Origin: Zygnema cylindricum
Lineage: Eukaryota; Streptophyta; Zygnematophyceae; Zygnematales; Zygnemataceae
Assembly (NCBI GenBank): GCA_037447655.1
Contig: JBBHKE010002632.1
Span: forward strand, 602,327 to 666,326
Reading direction: 5' to 3'
Length of the DNA stretch: 64,000 nt
Made by a program: the position numbers and the translations under genes. The notes under the pieces were generated by a model. It worked only from the letters and a program-made list of their open reading frames with translations. It was not told where the DNA came from and ran no database searches. Shown one piece after another: positions 1 to 11,069 of this stretch; the first letter of the stretch is position 1; each line of letters begins with the position of its first letter.

Positions 1-354
1 ATGTGGAAAAGAGAATGTTTCACATTAACATGTAGGTACACGAACGAAAACTTCACTACTGATCCCAATCTTCGTTACCGTTACCGTCGGACCAATAGTG
101 TGGTCTAGTGGACACCTGGTCGAACATACATAGTATCAAGAACATTGTACCTAAAATGGGTATTCCCAAGAAACTCCCGGCTCGAACGATGGTATATAAG
201 ACTGAGGTAACAGCTGACACGACATTTGAAAACTTCAAACGACGAGGTTGTCGTTCATGGCAAGGGTTAAACATCTTGTTTAGGGCACCACCTAAAGGCC
301 GAACCGTACAGCGGTATCGTACGTAGTGAGGTACAAACGCCGAACTGAAGAGGA
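1..354. other. No recognisable gene
   Basis: Only short open frames without recognisable motifs occur here. It lies directly upstream of a Copia RNase H fragment and may be decayed retrotransposon sequence, but I see no domain to support that. Confidence 0.4.
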
Positions 355-880
355 GGCGTACGATATTTGGCAGGAACTAAAGATCTCAAACTCACTCTAG
401 GCGGAGGAGAAGTCAAGCCGCAAACATGGAGTGATGCATGCTATGGCGACATGCCAAGCCGGAAATCCACCACGGGATTTGTTCTACAAATTGGGAACGG
501 TACTTGCTGTTGGAGCAGCAAACTTCAAAAGTTTACAGCACAGTCGACAATGGAGTCAGAATATATGGTAGCAAGCTCGGCCCTCAAAGAACCCTTATGG
601 GTAAAATCCATGTTACAAGAACTATGATACATACAAGCTGGTCCACAGGTGATCTGGTGTGATAACCAGGCTGCCATTGCCATTGCTTCTAACCCTAGTC
701 ATCACTTCAAAAGCAAGCACATGGATGTACAATTACACTTTGTAAGAGAAAAGGTGTACTCTAGAGTGATTAAATTATGTTATTTGCCAGATGCAAAAAT
801 GATTGCTGATATGCTCACTTAAGCCCTTCCTGCTCCTAAGCTCAAGTATTGTAGGGACGCAGTGGGATTAAGTGAATAGT
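355..880 (+). pseudogene. Copia retrotransposon RNase H fragment
   Basis: The fragment begins at the conserved RYLAGTKD block that opens the Copia RNase H domain. It continues through the SDAC.D, TMESEYM and WCDNQAAI blocks, the KHMD block, and a terminal KALPAPKLKYC-like end near 840-880. In-frame stops interrupt it, for example after the LLQEL block at about 627 and in the MLT block near 820. It is the 3' end of a pol gene of a lineage different from the element that follows. No LTR follows it: gag-like sequence of another element starts within about 100 bases. Confidence 0.8.
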
Positions 881-3800
881 TGAATTGCTGCACTGCTATA
901 CTGCCACTCTGCGATAATTCCACCATTGTGAGGTAGTGGGACTGGGTGACTTGCTTATTGCTATATTGGTATGCTGCGATGCTTCATACACTGGGAAAGT
1001 ATGATGACAAGAGCTCTATGTAAGAAACGGTTTTGGGGAATAGTGGGTGGACGGGTGAGGCGTCCATCTAGACTTGGGATACCTCCAGGGTTTACAAGAG
1101 GCAGATTCACGAGAGATGTAGATCCATCTTCAACTGAGGAGACAAAGGAAGGGGAGGTGGTGACAAAGGATAAGAGAAGGAGACAGTCACACCAATAACA
1201 ACCGGTTCTGCATTCATGTCACCTATTCCGAGGAACGAGAAGAATAATATCGATACCTAGGACTACAACAATATGGCGGCTAAGCATCTCATCCTCTGCC
1301 ATCTTACTCAAAGGCTTGCATCTCCCCATTTGCAGGTAGATAGTGCATCCGATCTTTGGGTGGCTCTCTTAGAGATGTACCGAAGTGGTACGATTCAGCA
1401 ACAACAGTTGGCTTTTAGAAAATTAAGGAGTATATATACAAAAAAGGGAAGATGTTGGATTTTTGCAATGAGCTTGCTACACTTTTCATGGAACTAGAGA
1501 GTGCTGGAAAAGTATTTCATGAAAAGAAAAATTAAATGATTAATGATGAATTTACCCGATGAGTTCGAGTACATAGTCAACCGTGTGCAAGACTTGGCGG
1601 TCTTAAGGTGGATTTGGAATTCAGTGGTAGGGATGATTCTCGTTCGGGAGAATACGATTGAGATCCGAAGGGGAGGAAAGAGTGGGTAGGCTATGGCAGC
1701 TAGGACCAATTGGAGGAACAATGATTCGAGGAAACAGGTTGGAAATTATCGAGGGGAGGGGCAAAAAAATCAGACCGAGGAGTTTGGACCAAGGATGCCC
1801 AAGGGTTAGTGCCATTTTTGTAAGAAACACAGGCACTCTTTGGCTGAATGCACTAAGTTAACCGAGTTGCGGTGAAACGAGGGGCAAACCAGTGGACCCC
1901 CAAGAGGAAAGAAAATGGCCCTTGTGTCACAGGTACATGAGGCAAAATCCAAGGATGAGGATGATAAACTCATATTGGATGAGGAGTTGGAAGCGAAAAA
2001 ACGAGGTCAAAATTCCACGAAAGCAGAAATGTGCTTTAAGTGGATTGAAAGGTGAAGCACGCAGGATTGAAGACTTAGGTGCATCCATATACATGTGTAA
2101 AGATAAACACCTTTTCACTAAGATAAAAAAGATTCTCACCGTAGAGATAGAGTACAGGGATGGGAGGATAGTCACTAATACTCTTATAAGATCGGTAGAT
2201 CAAAAAGTGTAAGTAGAAGGAAAGACATCCATAGTTACATTCTCCGATGTATTGTTTATTCCGGAGCTGAACAAAAACCTCATCTCTAAGTCTGTATTAG
2301 ATGATAAGGGTTTTGATATTGCACTAGGAAAGGAGTCTTTACAACTAGTTTTGAGGAGGAAGTTAATTTTACTGCTGAAATAGGTAGCCAATGGATGTTT
2401 AGGCTGATTTTAAGCAATGAAAAGTAGATACTTTATCATGTTGGTGTTCATGATATAATTTTGTGGCATAAGAGGCTTGGGCATATGAATCTAGATAAGT
2501 TAAGAGAGATGAAAAAGTTCGGAGTAGTGGAAGGAATTTAGTTCGGTGAGGGTGAGAATATAAGTGATTCTAGTGGATTTGCTCAAGGTAAAGCACACAC
2601 ATTACCCTTCCCAAAAATTGCCACCTATAAGGGAGAAAAGATTCAGGATATAGTACACACAGATATTTGGGGGCCAGCCAAAGTACTATCACCCGGGGGG
2701 AAGAGATTTATGATGACTATCACCGATGATTGGTCTCGATATTCCAGGGTCTATTTTTTGAAAAATAAGTCAAAAGCTCAGGAATGTTTTAAACAATATA
2801 AAGCATGGAGTGAAAAACTCCATGAAACCTCAATCAAGGGAGTAAGGAGTGACAATGGTGGAGAGTATACCTCTAACCAGTTTGAGGATTTTTTTAGTGA
2901 AGATGGAGTGCAACACCAAAAGAAAGTTCCTAAAAATCCTAAGCAGAATGGTGTTGCTGAAAGATTAAATAGAACACTAAGTGATAATGCTAGGAGTATG
3001 CTGTCAGATAAGAAGATAGCAAAGAAGTTTAAGGCCGAAGCAATGAATTGTGCAAATTATCTCAAAAATAGAGTTCTTACTTTTGCAGTAAAAGGCCAAA
3101 CACCCTATGAGAGATGGACAGGTAGAAAACCAGATATTTTATACCTAAAGGTTTTCGGTAGTCAACTGTTCAGTTTAGACACAGATTGGTCAAACTAGAA
3201 CTTAGACCTAAAAGAAAAACCATGATATCTACTAGGATATGATGAAGATGTAAAAGGATATATTGTCTATGATCTCAAAAGAGAGGATATTATCCTAGTG
3301 AAGCATCTAGTGGTTATGGATGAAGGAAAATCTATAGATCCCTTTAAGCATACAAAGACAGTAAGAATCAGATTTGATTCACAAAATTCTGATGACTTTG
3401 AGCTTCCTAACTATCCAAGATATCAAGAAGATAATGATCTTGCAGGTACATTTCAGATCGAGAAGGACCCAAATGTGAAACCCCTAGTATAAACTCCAAC
3501 CGAAGCGGAAGACGTGGTGGAAATCGACCGGGAATCAAGAGATAGGGGAGAAGTAGAAATTGTTCAGAAGAACTCAAGAGAGCCATCTATTCCGGCAACC
3601 GAGTTAGATGGAGGAAGAAGAAGCAGCAAAAGACTGCAAGAGCGGCAAGTTAACAATAAGGTAACCAAACAATCTCACCCCGATGAACCTCAAACTTATA
3701 ATGAGGAAATGACTTGTCGTGAGAGAACCGGTGGAAGATAGCCATTAATGAGGAGATGGCCTCAATTATAGCGGCCGATATATGGGAATTGATGGATTGT

Positions 3801-5284
3801 CCTCTTGACAGGAAGCCAATCGGGTGTAAGTGGGTATTTAAGTTGAAACTCAACCCGGATAACACCATTGAGCGCTACAAGGCTCGGTTAGTGGCGAAGG
3901 GATTTACCCAAAAAGAGGGAATTGACTACGAGGAGACTTTTACTCCGGTCGTCAGGTTTCCTTCTGTTCGCATACTTCTCAGTATTTCGCCAACAGAAGA
4001 CATGGAAGTGCATCAGATGGACATCAAGACGGTCTTTCAACATGGAGAGTTGGAAGGGGAAATTTTTATGCGACAGCCCGAAATATTTGTGGAGCAAGGG
4101 GAGGAAAGCAAGGTATGCCGATTGATCAAATCTTTCTATGGGCTGAAACAGGCGCTCGACAATGGAACAAGAAGCTCGATGAGTTTTTTACAGGTTTTAA
4201 GATATATTCGGATTAGCTCAAATCACTCAATTTATTTGTTTGAGGATGAGAAATGAATTATTTTTATTGCAATTTATGTTTGAAGATTTGCTTGTTTTAT
4301 GTAAATCTATGGATAAAATAAATAAGTTGAAAAATGATCTAAAAGGAAGATTTGAGATGAACGATATGGGAGAAGCAAGGTATATTTTGGGAATTCAGGT
4401 AGAGAGAGACAAAGATAGAAAAATAATAAGATTAACTCAAAAGGAGGCCATTGGAAATATGTTAGAAAAATTCTAATTGGACAAGGCTAATAGTTGTACC
4501 ACTCTTATGGAATTAAAGACGGGAAATGAGGGGAGTGTGGAAGATGGAGTTATAATCTTAGATGATGAGGTAGGCTCGGAAGAGAAAAGATTTATGCAGA
4601 CCATCCCTTATAGACAAGTAGTGGGCAGCCTAATATATTTCATGAATATTACACGTCCGCACATAGCCGCAGCTGAAGGAGTACTAAGTAGGAGTCTTAA
4701 CGCTCCCACTAAGAAAGATAGTGAGGCAGCTAAGAGAGTCCTTAGATATCTCATAAGGACTTGGGATCTATGGCTGCATTTGGGTGGGAACGATATTGAC
4801 ATCACCATTTAAAGTGATGCCAACTATGGGGATGCTCTTATGAGGAGATGCACGTCTGGATATGTATTATATGTGGGTGATGGAGCTTGCTGCTAGAGCA
4901 GCAAGCAGCAAAGGGTCATTGCTCAGTCCACCATAAAGGTTGACTACATGGCTTCTTGCTCTGCTGTAAAAGAACTATTGTGGGTTAAGTCTTTGCTTGG
5001 TGAGCTTGGTCATCTTAAGAGTGGTGTCCAAAAAATGTTTTGTGATAATCAGGCTACCATTGCCATTTCTGCAAATCCTAAACATCACTTTAAAGCCAAA
5101 CACATGGACATTTAACTTAGCTTTGTTAGGGAGAAAGTAAAAATCAAGGTAATCAGTTTGGAGTATAAACCGGATAGTGAAATGGAAGCAGATATGATGA
5201 CCAAACCTGTGCTTTCTCCTAAACTATTTTTTTGTCGGAAGAAGTGTGGTATTAAAATAAAGAGTGACTAGAAAATAAGGGGAG

Positions 5285-6318
5285 TGTAGAAATTAAAGGC
5301 TATTTTAGTATTTTCTAGGTTTTGTAAAATGCAGAAAAGAAGCAGAGGCAGTCTGCCTCTAACTCCTCTCTCCAGCTCCCACACTTGTCACAGTCACTGA
5401 AAGTTGGAGAGGGAGATAGAGCCATGGCTATCTATGCTATCCAGACGAGGACAGACATTAGATTGGTAGTTTTACCAAAATAGTTATTGACGGACCCGGG
5501 ATTTGAACCTTGTACTTGCCGTTCATCAGAGCCGCCGGTAGCTAGTAGACTTAGCCAATAAAACTAAAATCAAGATTATACGATATAGGGTTTGATAATT
5601 AGATAAATATGTACACGTAGGCTATTTCATTTAACGCGATATTTGGACATAGAAACAATTTGTAATGTACGGCATACGGCATATCCAAAACGGATACCGT
5701 GCAATTTGTTTCGAAGGCGAAACAAATATCGCGCAAGTATTTATGACGGCTACGATGAAATCCGGTTTAATCGGATGGCCGCGAAGCATGCCCAGATCGT
5801 GGAATAGTTTTCAGCTGTTTGCGGTCAACGTCATATCGAATGACACGTGGCACAACCATATTGGAATACGGCATCTCCGGGGATTACAAGAACGAATCTA
5901 AATATGACATGTGTCGACTTGTTGGCCATGTCGTACAATGGCCGTACAAAAAGTACACCGGCACATGTACTTTTTTGTACGATACAGTATAATGATTGGT
6001 GCTGTACTTCATTAGATAGAGTTTAAGAGAGAGATAAGAATTAGAAAAATTTGATAGATTGGACCCTCTCTCCCTAAGAGCTTCTGTACAAAAAGGTCAA
6101 CTTTGATCCTTTATAACTTACTGCTCAGGGGAGCAAATTCAGATATTATTTTTGCTATCGACTCAAGGGAGTCTTTCCTTCACATGGGTGAAGGTGGTCA
6201 AAGTTTTTGTCTGCTAGGGTGGCAGTTATTCTTGCCGAAACACAAAGGGGTCAGGGTTATCCTAGAGGCTTTGTGTTAGCTGCCTACTCTGAGGACCTAT
6301 GGAGGTCTCAGAGTTGCA
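5285..6318 (+). repeat. 3' LTR of Copia copy 1
   Basis: It starts TGTAGAAATT right after the purine tract AAATAAGGGGAG and ends TTGCA. It shares start, end and several internal blocks with the H-family LTRs at 22693-23692 and 42158-43140, including the leader with gactcaagggagtc and the bend before the 3' end. It is strongly diverged from them in the middle third. Confidence 0.75.
5499..5558 (-). other. tRNA-like A-box/B-box module inside LTR (antisense)
   Basis: On the minus strand, TTGGCTAAGTCTACT (5558-5544) resembles a Pol III A box, and GGTTCAAATCC (5509-5499) matches the B-box/T-arm consensus at roughly tRNA spacing. The same module occurs antisense in the LTRs of H copy 2 (22917-22964) and H copy 3 (42870-42917). 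The T-arm pairs only partly, so this is tRNA-like, not a tRNA gene. Confidence 0.5.
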
Positions 6319-6390
6319 TATTTGATAGTGGGCGACCAAAACTTGGATTATTTTGAAGAGTTTGGCAATTCCGACAATTAGAGGGGGAAT
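6319..6390 (+). pseudogene. C-terminal tail and polypurine tract of a D-like Copia element
   Basis: The first codons read F-D-S-G-R-P-K-L-G-L-F-stop. This matches the last codons of Copia D (GRPKLGLL, near 31100 on the minus strand). A polypurine tract AGAGGGGGAA follows, and then an LTR starting TGTTAGG. Copy 1 therefore appears to interrupt this element's last pol codons. Confidence 0.7.
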
Positions 6391-7120
6391 GTTAGGTTAT
6401 TGTTGTTTTGCGGTATTTTCGCGAAGCGACATTGTTACATTTATCTGTTTGACGTGAAGTGTCACGTCATCATACAAAATGTACGACGTTGTTTCGCGGC
6501 GGTACTTTTGTTATCCGCGGACGAAACATACTATTTCGTTTTCATCACTTTATGTTTTCGTGCGCCTGCAAGTGTTTTCGCGTGACGACACGTGTTAAGT
6601 CAACGTTTGGAGTTAGTCGTTTTGAAGGAAGAAAGTGCGTGCTACTTTCTTCGTGGAAATGTCCTTGCAATGTGCACAATCAGCTAGGGATAGACTTCGT
6701 CGCTACGCTAAGTTTTGCTTGTCTTACCTTGTTGTTTCTTAGTGCAGAGGTGCGAGTATACCTTGTTGTCTCTTAGTGCAGAGTAACGAGTATATAGGCA
6801 GCAGTGTACATGTGCAAAGCATTATTTTCTATCATATTGAATCTCATTAATCAATCTATCTTTGATGATTAATCTTGGAGTAGAGATTACTTAAGAAGAG
6901 AGAGAAGAGAGAGAAGAGTGAAGAGAGATGATGTAAAGAGTCTTCGGCAAAGAAGACTTATAAATCTTTTTTGCTGAATATTCCTCTTTTCTTTTATGAG
7001 CTTCCGATGTGTAATGATTTATGATTTGTGAATTTTTTTGAGTGAATGTCTTTTGCTTAAGATTCTACACCATTTATGTACTTTATACTCTTTCTTGTTC
7101 CTTTGCTTTAAATCTTTATC
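6391..7120 (+). repeat. Probable 3' LTR (E) of the D-like Copia; right end uncertain
   Basis: It begins TGTTAGGTTATTG directly after the polypurine tract. It contains a TATA-like GAGTATATAGGCAG near 6790, typical of an LTR promoter, followed by an AT-rich tail. It is unrelated to LTR-B beyond the first bases. I cannot fix the right end; sequence up to 7144 may be LTR or leftover host DNA. Confidence 0.5.
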
Positions 7121-7144
7121 TTTGTTATGGCCGCTAACTTATTA

Positions 7145-7236
7145 CCAAGAGCCCCAAATCCCCCCATCCTCCTCACTCACCCCACCCCCCCAAAGAGGCC
7201 CACCCGCCTCACCCTCCTAAGGGGAAGAAGAATTAA
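7145..7236 (+). pseudogene. 3' remnant of proline-rich cell-wall protein gene (P1)
   Basis: These are about 30 in-frame codons homologous to the C-terminus of intact P3 (29613-29723). They carry the S-P-H-P-P, K-E-A-H-P-P and P-P-K-G-K-K-N blocks and the same TAA stop at 7234-7236. Relative to P3 there is a short in-frame deletion. The 5' part, signal peptide and promoter are missing and replaced by LTR-like DNA, so P1 is a truncated paralogue. Confidence 0.8.
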
Positions 7237-7975
7237 ATTTGACTTTAAGGTGAGTGAATATTTTTCATACGTAATACTATTACTGTATTTTATGTTTTTC
7301 TTTTTAACTTCGTTTGTTCTTTACTTAGTTAGGTTTCTTGTGTTTTCTGCTATTTTTTATTAAATAACTTATATGGAATAACTTTTATTAAATTATCACT
7401 TTGTTATTGTCAGTAATTTTAAAGAATTTGTGGCATTGGTTTTTATTTATGTAATTGTTACTTTTATAAATATTTTCGGATTTTGTTATTTTGCAGATTA
7501 GTCAGTAATAATTGAAAACTGGAGATTTTTACCCGAATTTGGAGTTTTGGAGTAAACTTTGGAGAGTTTAGAGTGCCTTTTGTAATTATTTATTCAAATT
7601 TGAAGATTTTCGAACAGAATTTGGAGGTTTTGAGGCAACATTTGGAAATGGAGGATATAATTTGGAAGGAAAAGATGGAAAGGGGTTTGAGCCTCCTTGT
7701 TTAGGATTATTCAAATCTGTGTTTTATGTAGGAGTAATTTAGTGTGGAAATCGGGTTTTAAGAGTGGTGTTGATTAAAAAATAATTGTTGGGAGATAAAG
7801 TTTATTTACCCTTTTTACTTCATTATAGAAAAACAGGAATTAAGAAAGATAGAGGGAATACCAAATCTGGAAATTTGGAAAAATTGGAAAACTTTGTTTA
7901 GGATGACATTATATCCTAGTAAAAAGCGATCAGTTTATTCATTTGCTGTCTGTATATTTGTATTTTGAAAAGGAA
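7237..7975 (+). other. P1 3' UTR with intron and downstream flank
   Basis: The 3' UTR keeps a GTGAGT donor (intron from 7250) and a TTTTGCAG acceptor (ending 7496), matching the intron at 29737-30088 behind P3. Homology with P3 continues to the AGAAA at 7843-7847, where P3 has a Copia C insertion. Past that point homology is with the minus strand of 17990-18129. P1 is therefore the unoccupied version of the Copia C target site. Confidence 0.75.
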
Positions 7976-10900
7976 ATGTTTTATTTTAAGTTCGGAAGCA
8001 TGTTATAAATATGAAACATAGAATTATTTGACCGCAATCATAATTTCTTATGTTTTCCACAAAAATTTCGTTTGATAATTTCACCGTTTTATCTTTAAAC
8101 ATTTTAATTGGACATAGAGTATGCGCAAATTACTCTTGAATGCGCAGTTTGTTTTTTTCTCCTTCTGTTTTGGTGGTTTCCTTTTTTTCCATTTTTCTTA
8201 TTGCTTGAAACGGATGTTTAATTTTATTGTTGTTTACATTCTCAATGCTGTATACTTTGTTATAGAAAAAATCCGTGATTTCTCAAAGGTTAAATTACTT
8301 GTTAACTTACTGCTCAAGTAACTCTTTCAATTACTACTCAAATTACTCACTTATCACTTAATGTAGGTCCACAAATGTGTAAGCAAGCTTTGTTGTACTA
8401 TTTACAATTTTGATTTTTAATAACCGTTCCATTTTTCCAATAAAAATTGAAACTAACTTTGCTCTGAAGTTTGGTTGACCACGGAGGATTCTACCTTGTC
8501 TATAATTCTTGACTCTAAAACCACCTAGACTACCTCCTGGGCATTGCAAATATTCGGCCACGCACATCTCAAAAAGCACAAACACATCCCTGAAAGCACA
8601 ATTTCTTTAAGCTTCGGCCGTTTTCAGATTAACGAAGTAACATCGGTAGGCACACACATACCCTTTTGAACATCATGACAAACTGTCACTTAAGAGACAT
8701 CTCCTTGAATCCCCGCACCATCAAAGACCAAATCAAGCATCTATAGTATGACAAAAGTTGAAATGGTGCCGAACAAAATGAGCTAAACCAAATTAAGTTA
8801 TTCACTCTTTCACAAATTCCTACGAATGAAAAACATACTGATTGCAGAACATTACTTGTAAAATACTACATGCACTAAAAATCGTACACCGTCATTAGTC
8901 CGGAGATATTTTCTTATTCTGTGGGTTACTCAAACTGTTTCGGACGCAAAATACAACGTCACACCTAAACTTGTGCCAAGTATCACTATTGTACACGCCA
9001 CAGAAATTCCTAAAAAAGTCTAACTGGTGCAACCTACGCAGACGATTGAACTCCTAAGCAAACCCGTAAACTCAATCGCACACAAACATACCATGTCATA
9101 CATGACCACTTTTAGGTCTTACAAGTGGACTCTTCGTATCCAAGAGCTAAGAATGTCGTGATGCCTGTCCACATTAAACATCACTTGTAAAACCTGAGCT
9201 CATTATGCATCTCCACGTGAACTTATATAACTGCAAGGATCGCTTACCGAAGTGATATAAAATGTTAATCATTCCAACGGTTTTCTACTTTCATACTCAA
9301 ATGGAGAGGAAATGAAATTGAATGAAGTCTAATGCAGTAGGTGAAGTAGAATAGATTCACTTGGAGTTGCATGGAGGAGACGGAAATGGAATAGAATGGA
9401 GTGGAATAGAGTCGATTGGATTTAAATGGATACCAACTGATTCCATGGTTTGAATGAAGTAAAAAGGAGACAACTGGAGTCAAATCGTGTCGCATTTAGT
9501 TGTATTGCGCCAATTGGAATAAAATGGAGTCAAACATAATAAAATCGATTCAAATGGAGTTGGAGCGGAAGGGAAGAGGGGCATGAGGAGGGGGGAGAGG
9601 AGAGAGGGGAGAGCAGGGTGAGAGGCGAGTCATATATAGTCAAATATATAAAAAAAAAAATGGAAATGGAGTCAAATGAAGTTGGGGAGGAAAGGGAGTG
9701 GGGCGTGAGAAGAGGCATGGGGAGAGGGTCTAAGGCGTGCATGTGTCAAATGGTCTAACTCAAACTTTTAAAATGTTTGACGATAAATTAAATTTGGAAT
9801 ACAAAAGGAGCGGTCAACTGTGCACCCTTCAATCATTTTGGTCAATTTTGCAGGCAGTTAAGCCATTATTTTTTAGAAGGTCGAAATTCTCTAACAAGTA
9901 AAAGGCAATAATATGTTTTGATAGAAGCAACCATAGTCAAATTAAACAAAGGAGTCGTTGATAGATTTCATGTAGTCTGTGACATGAACATACCATGACT
10001 TCAAAATTCTTACTCTCACAGTTTTGTGGAATAACTCTCCACTGGTTAACATCTTCTAATCTTTAGTCGTGCAAACTTGGTTTCGTTCACTCTTGTGTTA
10101 CCCATTTATATTATTTGATTCCTTTTGCGCGTATTTTTTACCTAGTATACTGCACACATTTGTTGGTATCCCCACACATGTGAACATGATGGTAGACACT
10201 GATCAACACGTTATGGTGTCATGGGTGCACATAGACAGATTTGAAAGAACAAATTGGATGAATGAGTGCTACTTCAACAGTTGCCTACATTCAATACATG
10301 GAAATACAACTACTATCCATGCATAATTAACTTAGAATATTTTGTATTCTACTTCCACCATAATTTGGTGGGAACAAACTGAAAGAAATAAGACTTGAAC
10401 GTAATAACTCAGGAAAATACAAAACAAAGATGTCCCACAATCAATTCCATTTTCAAACTCCATTATCTCCCTTTTCTGAATTACAAACTTTACGGAATAA
10501 TTCATACTTCAACGTCACTGCCGCGCTAAAAAGCGCGCTGACGCGAAACTATTTTTCACACGACACTGAAGTCCGCACAGGACCAAGACCGAAATCTGCC
10601 CCTCATGAAACAAAGGTTCCTACAGATTCGTACCAATGGACGAAACTAACACAAACCAATCTACTGGTCACTTTAAAATGCAACTGATATTCTGAGTAAA
10701 TATTTGAGAAAAAAATCTGTCAATATAAAAACAACCAAACAGAAAAAATTGAACGAAAACCTACAATGTCAGCACCAAACAACACTAACACAACAATTGG
10801 AAAATCTACTATCAATGAAGTGTTGGTACACCAAGTTTTTGAACTTGCACCTCAATACAATCCCGAATCACACTGCCTTTGGAATTATGGTCTTTTCCAC

Positions 10901-11069
10901 AGCTTGCCGCTATTCACACCCGAAGATAAATAATCAGGTGTTTTTCTCTATAGTATTACCTTCATTTTCGAAGATTACGTTTGGAAAATGCATAAAGCGA
11001 CATTCAATGCCCAAAAGCAGTAAAAAATAGAGAGGTAAATTGATTTTTCGCTGAAGTTTGTTGCATTCT
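7976..11069. other. Intergenic; no gene recognised
   Basis: AT-rich sequence with only short open frames without motifs. A degenerate GGAAT/GGAGT-type simple repeat occupies 9290-9745. Confidence 0.5.
9290..9745. repeat. Degenerate GGAAT/GGAGT-rich simple repeat
   Basis: Short words such as ATGGAGT, GGAATAG and AATGGAAT recur irregularly with a G-rich block near 9570-9620. On the minus strand this makes Ser/Pro-rich open frames that I regard as artefacts. Confidence 0.6.

Larger units (their letters stand above)
951..6318 (+). mobile_element. Degenerate Copia LTR retrotransposon, copy 1 (H-like subfamily)
   Basis: All Copia domains appear in order, broken by stops and frameshifts. Gag (UBN2 type) starts near 985 and runs to about 1500. 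A CHFCKK zinc knuckle lies near 1815, and a degraded protease motif (D-L-G-A-S, where family members have DSG or DTG) near 2075. The integrase core, with ITDDWSR, SDNGGEYT and QNGVAERLNRT blocks, is at 2700-3190. Reverse transcriptase lies at 3756-4476, where the YVDD catalytic box region near 4250-4300 is disrupted. RNase H is at 4477-5271. The polypurine tract is at 5275-5284 and the 3' LTR follows. I found no 5' LTR or primer-binding site, so the element is dead and 5'-truncated. Gag and LTR resemble copies 2 and 3 of family H. Confidence 0.85.
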
